A DNA stretch of 64,000 nucleotides from the NCBI GenBank assembly GCA_004102805.1, contig SCEG01000005.1, positions 31,757-95,756 of the forward strand. The letters run 5' to 3'. Each line of letters begins with the position of its first letter. The stretch's first letter is position 1. Under the pieces are notes generated by a model that was not told where the DNA came from, searched no databases, and was given only the letters and a program-made list of their open reading frames with translations. A program made the translations under genes and the position numbers. Below, in pieces: positions 17,744 to 26,513 of the stretch. The stretch comes from Muribaculaceae bacterium Isolate-002 (NCI) (lineage in GTDB: Bacteria > Bacteroidota > Bacteroidia > Bacteroidales > Muribaculaceae).

Positions 17744-18502
17744 CTATTTCATGTAGAAGCACTGCACTTTGCCTACGGGGAGTTTTCCCTCGAGTTTGAG
17801 GGGGATGTGGCCGGATGCGGTTGATATCCAGGCTTCCATGTCGTCGGAGCTTTTTTTGCCTCCTTCGGCGGTGAAGCTGAATGATATCTTGTAGGCCGGA
17901 TATTCGGTCTTGTCGATATTGACATTCTCGAGTCCGTGGTAGGTGATTGTCAGTTTCTCCTTTCGTTTTCCGGAGAATACGGTGAGCTCTTTCTTGTCGC
18001 CGGGTTTCATGCCGGCATAGTCGAGCGAGCGCATGTAGTAGAATGAACTCAGCATGTCGAGGGTCAGACCGTCGGCTTCAAGCTGCAATTCGGAAGCGGT
18101 GAGTTTGTCTTTTTTTGATTTCTGTTTCCATCGGCGGCATGTGGCTGTGACGTGGTTGCCTTTTCTGGTGTAGTTGATGAGGTCGCGTTTATATTCGCCC
18201 CCTTCATGGGTTATTTTTTCGTAGTAGGATGGTTCCATGGTGGCGATGTTCATCTGCCCGAGCAGGGTGTCGCGCACGGCATAGAATGCGTCAGCCCATT
18301 TCTCGGAGCGGGCTGTGAGCCTGGCTTTTATGGAGCCGGCGTCGGCTCTGCGGGTCGATAGATTGACTGTTCCGGCCTGTTTGTTGACAAGCCCCCATTT
18401 ATACATGACGCGATAGTCAATCGACTCGCCGTCAGTGACTCTTGCACCGCTGTAAAAAGAGATGCCGGCCACAAATAAAAGTAAGAATAAAAATTTTTTC
18501 AT
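17744..18502 (-). CDS. DUF3108 domain protein
   Basis: A 252-residue exported protein, signal peptide 1-20 (FLLLFVAGISFYSGA). The remainder is a lipocalin-like DUF3108 domain: ESIDYRVMYKWGLVNKQAG opening, SSFYYMRSLDYAGMKPGDKK in the middle, and YPAYKISFSF plus DDMEAWISTASGHIPLKLEG at the end. These proteins are periplasmic beta-barrel-like folds of unknown function. It stands alone between tdk and the GH2 gene, all on the minus strand, 88 bases after the GH2 stop. Confidence 0.85.
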   Translation of the reverse strand: MKKFLFLLLFVAGISFYSGARVTDGESIDYRVMYKWGLVNKQAGTVNLSTRRADAGSIKARLTARSEKWADAFYAVRDTLLGQMNIATMEPSYYEKITHEGGEYKRDLINYTRKGNHVTATCRRWKQKSKKDKLTASELQLEADGLTLDMLSSFYYMRSLDYAGMKPGDKKELTVFSGKRKEKLTITYHGLENVNIDKTEYPAYKISFSFTAEGGKKSSDDMEAWISTASGHIPLKLEGKLPVGKVQCFYMK

Positions 18503-18590
18503 AACAATATGACAATCTTACGGCCAAAAAGTTTAGACCCCTTCTCCGGGTGTTAACATTTATTTAGGGAAGGGGGCTTAATTCGGACGA

Positions 18591-21122
18591 TTATTCGGCG
18601 GCGAGGGAAACGGTGGCGGGATCCAGGCCGGGAGATGTGGCTGTTACGGTGAAAGTGCCTGCTTTGCCGTTGTTTTGTGCTATCAGTAGGGCTTTCCCGT
18701 AGAATGCTTTGCGGCTGTCGGCCTTGAAGCGCTCGTGGGTGTACTGGCAGCCGTTGTCGACGCCGGCGTTGAATGCTGTGCCTTCGACACTGAATGTTAT
18801 ATCGTTGTCGGCCAGGGGGCAGATATTGCCATTGGAGTCGACGACTTCGACCGTGAGATAGCAGAGATCGGTGCCGTCGGCGCTGATTACGTTGCGGTCG
18901 GGGGTTAGGCGGATGGCGGCGGGAGCTCCGGCGGTTGTCACCGAGTCGCGTGCCACTTCTTTGCCGTTGCGGCGGCTCACGGCGGTGAGGGTGCCGGGGG
19001 AGAAGGGTATGCGCCAAGAGGCGTGGAGCCGGTCAGGGGTCTTGGCGCTGATGCCCATCGATTTGCCGTTGAGGTATAGTTCGACTTCGTCGGCGTTGTT
19101 GTAGTAGGCCATGATGTCGATGTCCTGTCCTTCTTCCCAGTTCCAGTGGGGCAGGAGATGGAGCACGTCGGTGTCGTTCTGCCATTCGCTCTGATAGAGG
19201 TAATACACATCTTTGGGGAAGCCGGCGAGGTCGACGATGCCGAAGTAGCTGCTTCGCGCGGGCCATTCGTAGGGAGTCGGTTCGCCGATGTAGTCGAAGC
19301 CGGTCCATACGAACTGTCCGGATATGAAGTCTTTGTCGCGGACGTGTTTCATGGTCTCTTCATGAGAGCTGCCCCAGGGCACATAGCAGTTGTCGTAGGA
19401 AGAGCATGACATGGAATCGTGGTAGAAGGGGCGGTCCCAGCTGTCGGGCCAAATATAGTTGTGGTCGGCGGGCATCATGTAGAAGCCGCGTGTCGACAGG
19501 CCTGAGACGCTTTCGGTGATGACAAACGGTTTGCCGGGGAAGTTTTTCGGTACATCGGCGAGCCATCCGTTCTGATAGTTGTAGCCGATGATGTCGAGAG
19601 CTCCGGAGCGGTAGAGGTGGTTGTAGGTGGCGGCTTCGTTGCATCCGGCAGTGATGGGTCGGGTGGGGTCGAGGTCGCGCACGCGGTCGGCGAGTTTCTT
19701 TGTGAGCAGAGCGTTGACCGACATTTCATTGCCCTCGATGTCGGTCTGTTCGACGGCGTGGCCGAAGTTGAGCAGCAGGTTGGCCTGCGCGAGCGAAAGG
19801 GTGTCGGCGTCGGCGTGGGTCCACTGTTCGAGCACTTCGTTGCCGATGCTCCATACGATTACCGACGGGTGATTACGGTCGCGGCGGATGAAGTCGTCAA
19901 GGTCGCGTTCATGCCATTCGTTGAAATAGTTGGCGTAGTCGCCGATCGTCTTGCGCTTGCGCCACATGTCGAAAGCTTCGTCCATTACCATAAAGCCCAT
20001 TTCGTCGCAGTAGTCGAGCAGTTCGGGGGCCGGCGGATTATGTGAGGTGCGTATTGCGTTGCATCCCATGGCTTTCAGAATGGACAGCTGGCGGCGTATG
20101 GCGGCTTTGTTTACTACAGCGCCGAGGGCACCGGCGTCGTGGTGGAGGCATACGCCGTTGAGCTTCATCGGCGAGCCGTTGAGGGAGAAGCCTTTGTCGG
20201 CATCGAAGCCGAAGGTGCGGAAGCCGGTGCGGGTGATGTCGGAATCGAGGATTGTTCCGTCGGTGGAGTCGATGACGTCGGTGGTGACGGTGTAGAGCTC
20301 GGGCGATGAGGGGCTCCAGAGGCGGGGGAATTTGATGTCGAGTTTTTGTGTCACTGTTGTGTCGGCGGCGCTGCGTATGACGGCGCGCGATGTAGTCTCG
20401 GCGAGAGTCAGTCCGGTGTTGTCGCTTACGGTGGTGCGTATCTCGACAGGCCGGTCGGTGGCCGATGTGTTGCTTAGCGTTGCGTCAATGCTGACGGTGT
20501 TGCCGTCGGTGGTGATGTATGTGCCGTCCTTTGGGATAAATACCGGGTTTTCGGCGCGAAGCCATACGTTGCGGTAGATGCCGCAGCCGGAATACCAGCG
20601 TGAGTTCGGCTGGATTGAGTTGTCGATTTTCACGGCAATGGTGTTGGCTCCGTTTTCGTTGAGCAGAGGGGTTGCGTCTATGCTGAATGAAGCGTAACCG
20701 TATGGACGTCCGCCGGCATATTGACCGTTGATATAGACCGAGGAGTTCATGTAGGCGCCGTCAAAATCGATGTAGATGTTTTTGCCGGCATAGCTCTGCG
20801 GAATGGTGAATGTCTTGCGATACCAGCCTATGCCTCCCGGCAGTGCGCCGCCGCCGGTGCCGGCGGGGTTGTCTTTGCTGAAATCGCCTTCGATGGCCCA
20901 GTCGTGGGGCAGTGAGAGCGCGCGCCATCCGGTGTCATTGAAATCGGGAGTCTCGGCACCGTTGATGTCGCCGAGGTTGAATCGCCAGCCGTTGTTGAAG
21001 TCTACGCCTCGCTTTTGGTTGAAGTCAGCGCTGACACAGCGGGCGGAAGATGGCTCGGTCGCGGCCGATGCGATTGAGGGTAAAAAGGCTGATAGGGCCA
21101 GAGCGCATAAAATTTTCTTCAT
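18591..21122 (-). CDS. GH2 family beta-galactosidase
   Basis: Secreted 843-residue GH2 enzyme. Signal peptide 1-20 (SAFLPSIASA), sugar-binding jelly-roll domain about 40-200 (RVDFNNGWRFNLGD-type opening, LPHDWAIEGDF), immunoglobulin-like domain, TIM barrel with acid/base Glu429 in WSIGNEV and nucleophile Glu537 in FVITESVSG, and C-terminal DUF4982 and Ig-like domains (VDSNGNICPLADNDITF). The layout matches Bacteroidales beta-galactosidases of about 800-850 residues; GH2 beta-mannosidase or glucuronidase activity cannot be fully excluded. It is a single gene with a leader of about 130 bases; a -7 box TAAATTTG lies at 21257-21264. Confidence 0.93.
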   Translation of the reverse strand: MKKILCALALSAFLPSIASAATEPSSARCVSADFNQKRGVDFNNGWRFNLGDINGAETPDFNDTGWRALSLPHDWAIEGDFSKDNPAGTGGGALPGGIGWYRKTFTIPQSYAGKNIYIDFDGAYMNSSVYINGQYAGGRPYGYASFSIDATPLLNENGANTIAVKIDNSIQPNSRWYSGCGIYRNVWLRAENPVFIPKDGTYITTDGNTVSIDATLSNTSATDRPVEIRTTVSDNTGLTLAETTSRAVIRSAADTTVTQKLDIKFPRLWSPSSPELYTVTTDVIDSTDGTILDSDITRTGFRTFGFDADKGFSLNGSPMKLNGVCLHHDAGALGAVVNKAAIRRQLSILKAMGCNAIRTSHNPPAPELLDYCDEMGFMVMDEAFDMWRKRKTIGDYANYFNEWHERDLDDFIRRDRNHPSVIVWSIGNEVLEQWTHADADTLSLAQANLLLNFGHAVEQTDIEGNEMSVNALLTKKLADRVRDLDPTRPITAGCNEAATYNHLYRSGALDIIGYNYQNGWLADVPKNFPGKPFVITESVSGLSTRGFYMMPADHNYIWPDSWDRPFYHDSMSCSSYDNCYVPWGSSHEETMKHVRDKDFISGQFVWTGFDYIGEPTPYEWPARSSYFGIVDLAGFPKDVYYLYQSEWQNDTDVLHLLPHWNWEEGQDIDIMAYYNNADEVELYLNGKSMGISAKTPDRLHASWRIPFSPGTLTAVSRRNGKEVARDSVTTAGAPAAIRLTPDRNVISADGTDLCYLTVEVVDSNGNICPLADNDITFSVEGTAFNAGVDNGCQYTHERFKADSRKAFYGKALLIAQNNGKAGTFTVTATSPGLDPATVSLAAE

Positions 21123-21293
21123 GATAGTGATTTGGGTTTGTCGTTAGGTGGTTAGTCAGAGGGCGTTTGAATTTAACTCCCTCAAAACTTATGTATATGC
21201 GAATTGAAATTAAATTCAAATACTCGTTAAATTACGTGCAGTTTCTTATGTAATGGCAAATTTAATAAAAAAAAGAAAAAATGCAATTGAAAA
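21123..21293. other. Leader of the GH2 gene with inverted GAATTTAA repeats
   Basis: AT-rich stretch between the GH2 start and the tRNA-Ser promoter. GTTTGAATTTAAC (21165-21177) and TTAAATTCAAA about 40 bases further form an inverted pair, and CAAATTTA at 21257-21264 is a minus-strand -7 box for the GH2 gene. No reading frame is supported. Confidence 0.5.
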
Positions 21294-21325
21294 TTTGGAC
21301 AATTGAAAACAAAGTTGTAACTTTG
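21294..21325 (+). promoter_or_regulatory. Promoter of tRNA-Ser
   Basis: TTTG at 21294-21297, 20 bases of spacer, then TAACTTTG at 21318-21325: both halves of the Bacteroidetes housekeeping promoter with ideal spacing, about 90 bases upstream of the mature tRNA. Confidence 0.75.
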
Positions 21326-21415
21326 CACTCGCAATGGAGAACAGACAACAGCGGTTGTGCTTAGACATTGCAGGAGTTTACGGCATAAAAGCCAATGACT
21401 TCGGAAAATATCAAT

Positions 21416-21503
<88 letters not shown>

Positions 21504-21516
21504 AGCATTTTACTGG

Positions 21517-21545
21517 CCGCCTGAGTATCATCGATACTCAGGCGG
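21517..21545 (+). terminator. Hairpin after tRNA-Ser
   Basis: Perfect 13 bp stem (CCGCCTGAGTATC / GATACTCAGGCGG) with a 3-base loop, followed by TTGGCTTTTA. Expected terminator of the tRNA-Ser transcript. Confidence 0.8.
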
Positions 21546-21574
21546 TTGGCTTTTAGGGGGTGTTTGAATTTAAC

Positions 21575-21909
21575 CCGATAAAGGGTCGGCGGATCCATAA
21601 AAGACGGAAAGATTGCCTGTAACACCTGCTATTGTCTTGGCTCAATGTAAAATTACGGTTGTTAATTTTGATGATTAGGGTGGGGAGGATGGGTGTATCG
21701 CTAACAGAATCAGAAAACTTCACTCTACAAAGTGCTTGTTGTCAAGTATATTCCCGGTGAACATCATTGACAAGCTCCAACCGTTGCGTCTAAAATAATT
21801 TTTAACTCGGGTAGAATTTTAACATTTCAACCGGGTTTTGCATCTGACCCCTTTGTTGTCATGTGTTTGTGGTGCCTTGTTTGGTTCTGAATGTTGGGCG
21901 TATATATAG
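21575..21909. other. Intergenic stretch between the tRNA-Ser and tRNA-Pro units
   Basis: No supported reading frame. It contains short imperfect inverted repeats (TTGTCAA / TTGACAA near 21740-21775 and AACTCGGG / AACCGGGTT near 21805-21835). It may hold remnants of an old insertion; nothing recognisable. Confidence 0.4.
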
Positions 21910-21913
21910 CAAA

Positions 21914-21940
21914 AGACCGGAGGGATTTTCCTTCCGGTCT
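21914..21940 (-). terminator. Terminator of tRNA-Pro
   Basis: 11 bp stem with core AGACCGGA / TCCGGTCT and a 5-base loop. On the minus strand it is followed by TTTTGCT, so it ends the tRNA-Pro transcript; on the plus strand it also has CTTTTG, so it may act both ways. Confidence 0.75.
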
Positions 21941-21962
21941 CTTTTGTGCTTTTGATTATTTG

Positions 21963-22036
21963 TCGGGGTGACTAGACTCGAACTAGCGACCTCACGCCCC
22001 CCAGACGCGTACTCTAACCAACTGAGCTACACCCCG
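21963..22036 (-). tRNA. tRNA-Pro(GGG)
   Basis: Minus strand acceptor CGGGGTG pairs with CACCCCG, discriminator A, no encoded CCA. D-arm GCTCAGTTGGTTAGAGT, anticodon loop CTGGGGG in a CGCGT/GCGTG stem gives GGG (proline), T-loop TTCGAGT. 74 bases. Confidence 0.95.
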
Positions 22037-22056
22037 ATTGCGTTTCAAAAGCGCTG

Positions 22057-22088
22057 CAAAGTTAAGCATGATTTTTATATTTTGCAAA
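22057..22088 (-). promoter_or_regulatory. Promoter of tRNA-Pro
   Basis: Minus strand TAACTTTG (22057-22064) with TTTG at 22085-22088, a spacer of 20 bases; same architecture as the tRNA-Ser promoter. Confidence 0.75.
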
Positions 22089-22245
22089 TTTTTTTGTAAA
22101 AATATTTTGTGTTTTTTTGAGTTAAAATTTGGGTGTGGTCGGTATGTATTTGAAAATGAGTGTGTTGGGTTGTGAAAAATCTTTTTCCGTCTTAAGCCGG
22201 CATATAAGTCTAAATTCAAAATTATATTATATCAACCTTTTTCAC

Positions 22246-22253
22246 TATTTTTG
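22246..22253 (+). promoter_or_regulatory. -7 box of the PfkB/FucP unit
   Basis: TATTTTTG matches TAnnTTTG and lies about 150 bases before the kinase start. The leader between (22260-22402) contains palindromic bits (CACCCGGTG, GCGGCCGC) but I recognise no riboswitch in it. Confidence 0.5.
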
Positions 22254-22402
22254 CATCGCAAATCGACATAAAACTGACTGAAACGCAATGCATAGCACCC
22301 GGTGCGGCCGCGCATAATTCACAGGCGATGCCTGCATGATGTATCATATATGGTGCCGTCGGGGCTATGATGCTGTATTCACAATATCCACATTAAGAAA
22401 TA

Positions 22403-23284
22403 ATGAAACGAACAAATATTTGCTGCATCGGGCATATCACGCTCGACAAGATTGTCACTCCGCGCATGACGGTGCATGCTCCGGGAGGCACTGCATTTTA
22501 TTTCGCTCACGCCATGAGCAGCCTGCATGCCGACAATTTTCTGCTTGTGACCTCTCTTGCCGAAAGCGAGATGAAAGCGGTCGATGACATCAGGGCGCTC
22601 GGGGTTGATGTTAGCGTGCTGCCGAGCCGCCACTCGGTTTATTTCGAGAACTGCTACGGCGAGAACCAGGACAACCGCACTCAGCGCGTGCTTGCCAAGG
22701 CCGATCCGTTTACCGTGGAAGGCCTGACAGGCATCGAGGCGCGTTATTATCATCTGGGAACCCTTCTTGCCGATGATTTTTCGCTCGACATAATAAAGAT
22801 GCTGAGCGGAAAGGGGATTGTCTCGGTCGACGCGCAGGGCTATCTCCGCGAAGTACGCGGCGAGAAGGTGTATCCCGTCGACTGGACCGACAAACTTGAA
22901 GCTCTGAAATATATCGACATTCTCAAAGTCAACGAGCATGAGGCGGCCGTGCTGACGGGTGCCTCCGACCCGTTGCGCGGCGCGGAAATTCTGGCCGGAT
23001 GGGGTGTCGGAGAGGTGGTGCTGACGCTCGGCAGCATGGGTTCGGTGATACTCGCCGGCGGCAAGGCATACGAAATACCGGCCTACGCGCCAACCGACAT
23101 CGTCGATGCCACAGGCTGCGGCGACACTTACATGGCGGGCTACCTCTACATGCGCGACAAAGGTGCGGACTATGCCGAAGCCGGACGTTTCGCGGCCGCC
23201 ATGTGCACAATCAAACTTCAGGCCAGCGGCCCATTCCGCTCGGCGGCTTCTGATATCGAAAAGCTAATCAACAGTGAGAAATAA
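22403..23284 (+). CDS. PfkB (ribokinase) family sugar kinase
   Basis: A 293-residue carbohydrate kinase. N-terminal strand CCIGHITLDKI, the di-glycine region PGGTAFYFAHAMSSL, and the C-terminal PfkB signature DATGCGDTYMAGYLY with catalytic Asp are all visible; LKVNEHEAAVLTG is the usual central strand. Substrate is not readable (ribokinase, fructokinase, adenosine kinase and others share the fold). The MFS sugar porter starts within a few bases of its stop, so the two likely import and phosphorylate the same sugar. 156 bases of leader separate it from the promoter box. Confidence 0.9.
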   Translation: MKRTNICCIGHITLDKIVTPRMTVHAPGGTAFYFAHAMSSLHADNFLLVTSLAESEMKAVDDIRALGVDVSVLPSRHSVYFENCYGENQDNRTQRVLAKADPFTVEGLTGIEARYYHLGTLLADDFSLDIIKMLSGKGIVSVDAQGYLREVRGEKVYPVDWTDKLEALKYIDILKVNEHEAAVLTGASDPLRGAEILAGWGVGEVVLTLGSMGSVILAGGKAYEIPAYAPTDIVDATGCGDTYMAGYLYMRDKGADYAEAGRFAAAMCTIKLQASGPFRSAASDIEKLINSEK

Positions 23285-23288
23285 CAGT

Positions 23289-24512
23289 ATGGCAGAGAAA
23301 GTGACGAAGAGCGCAAAGCTTATTGACCGACGGTATATCGTGCCGTTCATATTGATTGCATCGCTGTTTTTCCTGTGGGGGTTCTCACGCTCCATACTCG
23401 ATGTGCTCAATAAGCATTTTCAGGATGTGATGTCGCTGTCTAAAACGGAGTCGGCGCTGATACAGGTGGCGGTATATTCGGCTTATTTTCTGATGGCGCT
23501 GCCGGCCGGACTGTTTATAATGCGCAAGGGCTACCGCAGCGGAGTTGTGCTCGGGCTCATGCTTTTCGCCGCCGGGGCATTCATGTTTATTCCCGGAGAA
23601 TGGTGCGGCTCGTTCGGGCTGTTTCTGACAGCGTTGTTCGTGCTCGGATGCGGACTTGCATTTCTTGAGACGGCCGCCAATCCTTACGCAGCCGGCCTCG
23701 GTGACCCGCGCACAAGCGCGAGCCGTCTCAATCTGGCACAGTCGCTCAACGGCATGGGCTGCATTTTCGGGCCTCTGATTTTCGGCCAGATACTGTTTGG
23801 CGGCGAGGATGGCGGCGCAGGCGAGCATCTGGCGCTCCCCTACGGTATACTCGGCGTTATCGTGCTTGTTGCCGCGCTGGTGTTCACGCGTGTAAAGCTG
23901 CCTGAAATAAAAAGTGATGACAGTGTCGCGCCCTCTGCCGACCGCTGCATGGTGAGAAGCCTGTGGAAACGACGGACATTCGTATTCGGTCTGGCCGCGA
24001 TATTCTGCTACGAGATTTCGGAAATCGCCATCAACAGTTTCTTTATCAACTTTGTGACCGATGACGGAAACATCGCGGCATCTACAGCGTCAAAGATGCT
24101 TTCGATATGCGGTCTGGGGCTGTTTTTTGCCGGCCGGCTTATCGGTAGCCGTGTGATGAGCCGGGTGCGCGCGGAGAAAGTGCTGCTGATATGCGCGGCA
24201 TGCACGGTGGCGTGCACGCTTGTCGTTACATTTGCCGGAGGGATGGTGGCTATTGTGGCGCTGTGTGCCTGCTATCTGTTTGAGTCAATCATGTTTCCGA
24301 CCATCTTCGCCCTTTCGCTCAGCGGGCTGGGCGGTCTGACGAAACTGGGGTCGTCGTTCCTGATGATGAGTCCGATCGGAGGCGCGATAGGCACACTCAC
24401 GATGGGCTACATCGCCGACCGTGCCGGCATGTCGCTGTCATTTCTCGTGCCGATGGCCGGATATGCCGTGGTGCTGCTTTTCGCAATGTATTACACGCGG
24501 CATAAAGACTGA
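23289..24512 (+). CDS. FucP-like MFS sugar:proton symporter
   Basis: Twelve-helix major facilitator of the FHS/FucP type, 407 residues. Diagnostic strings: FFLWGFSRSILDVLNKHFQ in helix 1, ALPAGLFIMRKGYRSG between helices 2 and 3, ETAANPYAAGLGDP, and SRLNLAQSLNGMG. An in-frame GTG at 23274 overlaps the kinase stop region, but the ATG at 23289 (MAEKVTK) gives the normal cytosolic N-terminus. Inner membrane. Substrate fucose, glucose, galactose or mannose are all known in the family; which one is open. Confidence 0.92.
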   Translation: MAEKVTKSAKLIDRRYIVPFILIASLFFLWGFSRSILDVLNKHFQDVMSLSKTESALIQVAVYSAYFLMALPAGLFIMRKGYRSGVVLGLMLFAAGAFMFIPGEWCGSFGLFLTALFVLGCGLAFLETAANPYAAGLGDPRTSASRLNLAQSLNGMGCIFGPLIFGQILFGGEDGGAGEHLALPYGILGVIVLVAALVFTRVKLPEIKSDDSVAPSADRCMVRSLWKRRTFVFGLAAIFCYEISEIAINSFFINFVTDDGNIAASTASKMLSICGLGLFFAGRLIGSRVMSRVRAEKVLLICAACTVACTLVVTFAGGMVAIVALCACYLFESIMFPTIFALSLSGLGGLTKLGSSFLMMSPIGGAIGTLTMGYIADRAGMSLSFLVPMAGYAVVLLFAMYYTRHKD

Positions 24513-24523
24513 CCGTTTTGTTC

Positions 24524-25420
24524 TTATTGCTTTGACCGGAGGCCGAAGAGTATGAATTTCACTAGCGGTTTGGCGATGCGGATTGTAGGGCGATAGCGCA
24601 TGGAGCGGCAGAGAGCCTTCCACGCGCGGCCATACATGCGGTGGGCCAGGCAGCGGCTCATGCGCATATTGTACCACAGCGCGAGGTATTGCCGGAGACC
24701 GGCCACGCTCTTGTTTTCGCGGTAAAGGAGTTCGAGCTGACGGCCCACCTCGTCGTTGCGTTCAGGTGGCCTCGGGTTGCTGAAGCCGCGATGATAGACC
24801 GCCGACGGCTCCGTGGCATACGCGATATCCGACCGCGACGCAAGGCGTGCCCACGTGAGCAGGTCTTCGCCCGATTTTATCCCCACAGGAAAGCATCCGG
24901 CTTCGAGCAGAGCGTTGCGGCGCACCATCACGGCCGATGTCCACAGAGGCGGATTTGACTCCGCAGCCATCACAAAGTAATTGTCGATGACACCGGTGGC
25001 ACCGTCAAACGGAAGGTGTCGCAGGTGATTGGGCGTTATGCGCCCGTCAGGCATGCGGTTTTCATAGTTTGTGGCAAACACCGAGCATTTCGGATATCCG
25101 CAAGCAAGGCCATAGAGGGCGTCAAGATGTCCAGGCTTCCACTCGTCGTCGGCGTCAAGAAATGTGACATATTCGCCTTGCGCAAGTCCGATGCCGCGGT
25201 TACGTGCGGCGCCGACGCCGGCGTTCTCCTGTCGGACGATGTGTATCGGCGCGATCTGATGTGTTGCGGCATAGCGGCGCACCACATCGGCGCAGCCGTC
25301 GGTCGAACCGTCGTCGACGACAATCACCTCGCAGTCGCGGAAATTCTGCATTGCAATCGAGCCGAGAGCCCTCTCTACGAGAGTCCCTTTGTTATACAGC
25401 GGTATTATAACAGATATCAT
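24524..25420 (-). CDS. GT2 family glycosyltransferase
   Basis: 298-residue GT-A enzyme. It starts MISVIIPLYNKGTLVERALGSI; an open frame continues to 25975 but that extension has no similarity and crosses the promoter and the neighbouring EamA gene. VVDDGSTDG, AARNRGIGLAQGEYVTFLDADDEW (nucleotide-sugar and DxD metal site) and SGEDLLTWARLASRS are typical. The last ~60 residues are basic (RMYGRAWKALCRSMRYRP) and may touch the membrane. Likely adds a sugar to a surface polysaccharide or lipid carrier; it is not in a polysaccharide cluster. Convergent with the FucP gene, 11 bases apart. Confidence 0.9.
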   Translation of the reverse strand: MISVIIPLYNKGTLVERALGSIAMQNFRDCEVIVVDDGSTDGCADVVRRYAATHQIAPIHIVRQENAGVGAARNRGIGLAQGEYVTFLDADDEWKPGHLDALYGLACGYPKCSVFATNYENRMPDGRITPNHLRHLPFDGATGVIDNYFVMAAESNPPLWTSAVMVRRNALLEAGCFPVGIKSGEDLLTWARLASRSDIAYATEPSAVYHRGFSNPRPPERNDEVGRQLELLYRENKSVAGLRQYLALWYNMRMSRCLAHRMYGRAWKALCRSMRYRPTIRIAKPLVKFILFGLRSKQ

Positions 25421-25461
25421 AAGTAACGTAAAATTTATTTTAGAGGGTGTCTCATTACACA

Positions 25462-25478
25462 CAAATTTAGTAATTTTG
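25462..25478. promoter_or_regulatory. Back-to-back divergent -7 boxes
   Basis: Minus-strand TAAATTTG (25462-25469) for the glycosyltransferase and plus-strand TAATTTTG (25471-25478) for the EamA gene are separated by one base. Two polymerases could not bind at once, so the promoters probably compete. Confidence 0.55.
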
Positions 25479-25499
25479 CGGGAATTTTTGAAAAACGAT

Positions 25500-26411
25500 A
25501 TGATACTAAATCTGAAAGGGCATCTGGCCATGTTCGGTGCCAACCTGACATGGGGACTGATGTCTCCGATAGTGAAATTAGTGCTTGCATCGGGAGTGGT
25601 GGCACCGATGCTCCTCGTTGATTTCCGTATGGCCGGTGCGGCTGTTTTGTTCTGGATCACATCATTGTTTCTGCCACACGAGCATGTGCCCGCGCGCGAC
25701 AAGTTGCTGCTGTGCGGCGCTGGCATGCTCGGCATACTGCTCAACCAGGGATGCTTCATTCTGGGAGTGAGCATGACCACTCCGAGCGAGGCGAGCCTTG
25801 TCACCACTACAATGCCGATGTGGGTGATGCTGCTTGCGTGGCTCATATTGCGCGAGCCTATCAGTCTGAAGAAAGCTGGCGGCATAGCCATCGGAGCGTC
25901 AGGAGCGCTGATACTCATGCTCGGCAGCCCGTCGCAGAGCGTCGGCGCGTCAAATCCTTTGCTTGGCGACATCATTGTGCTGACGGCGCAGCTCTGTTTC
26001 GCTCTCTATCTTACGCTTTACCGCAACTTCATACGCCGGTATTCGCTGGTTACGCTGATGAAGTGGATGTTTCTGGCGGCGTCGGTGCTGTCGCTGCCGG
26101 TGAGTGTTCCCGTAGTGACCGCCACTGACTGGAGCGCCATAAGCGCGGTGGAATGGGGCGGCATAGCGGCAGTAGTGTTGTTTGCCACATATCTGGCATA
26201 TATCTGTGTGATGACCGGACAGAAGCTGCTCCGCCCCACAGTGGTCGGCATCTACAATTATCTGCAGCCGGTAGTCGCTACGGCCGTGGGTATTACGCTC
26301 GGCATCGACCGCTTCACTCTGCCTAAGGGGATTGCCGTGGTTCTGATATTTTCAGGCGTATGGCTCGTCACCAGCAGCCGCTCGCTGGAGTCTGACCGCG
26401 CAGGGAAATAG
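25500..26411 (+). CDS. EamA/DMT family transporter
   Basis: 303-residue inner membrane protein with ten predicted helices in two EamA repeats (LAMFGANLTWGLMSPIVKLV starting the first; GDIIVLTAQLCFALYLTLYR starting the second). Typical fingerprints are TTPSEASLVTTTMPMWVMLLAWLILREP and VGIYNYLQPVVATAVGI. Family members export amino acids or metabolites; substrate unknown. Start chosen at ATG 25500 (MILNLKGH); the frame is open to 25389 but that part overlaps the promoter region. A strong terminator hairpin follows. Confidence 0.9.
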   Translation: MILNLKGHLAMFGANLTWGLMSPIVKLVLASGVVAPMLLVDFRMAGAAVLFWITSLFLPHEHVPARDKLLLCGAGMLGILLNQGCFILGVSMTTPSEASLVTTTMPMWVMLLAWLILREPISLKKAGGIAIGASGALILMLGSPSQSVGASNPLLGDIIVLTAQLCFALYLTLYRNFIRRYSLVTLMKWMFLAASVLSLPVSVPVVTATDWSAISAVEWGGIAAVVLFATYLAYICVMTGQKLLRPTVVGIYNYLQPVVATAVGITLGIDRFTLPKGIAVVLIFSGVWLVTSSRSLESDRAGK

Positions 26412-26447
26412 AAGACTCCGTGCAATTTCACTGCTCCGAGAAAAAGA

Positions 26448-26484
26448 GGCCGGGGAAGTTTCTGTTGATGGAACTTCCCCGGCC
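26448..26484. terminator. Bidirectional terminator between EamA and lipoprotein genes
   Basis: 13 bp perfect stem GGCCGGGGAAGTT / AACTTCCCCGGCC. On the minus strand it is followed by TCTTTTTCTC; on the plus strand by GGATTATTTC. Serves both convergent genes. Confidence 0.8.
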
Positions 26485-26513
26485 GGATTATTTCGGATAA
26501 TTATACTGACGGA

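Noticed and set aside
25421..25975. 185-codon N-terminal extension of the GT2 glycosyltransferase
   Set aside because: It overlaps the EamA gene on the other strand and contains the promoter; the GT2 fold begins exactly at MISVIIPLYN.
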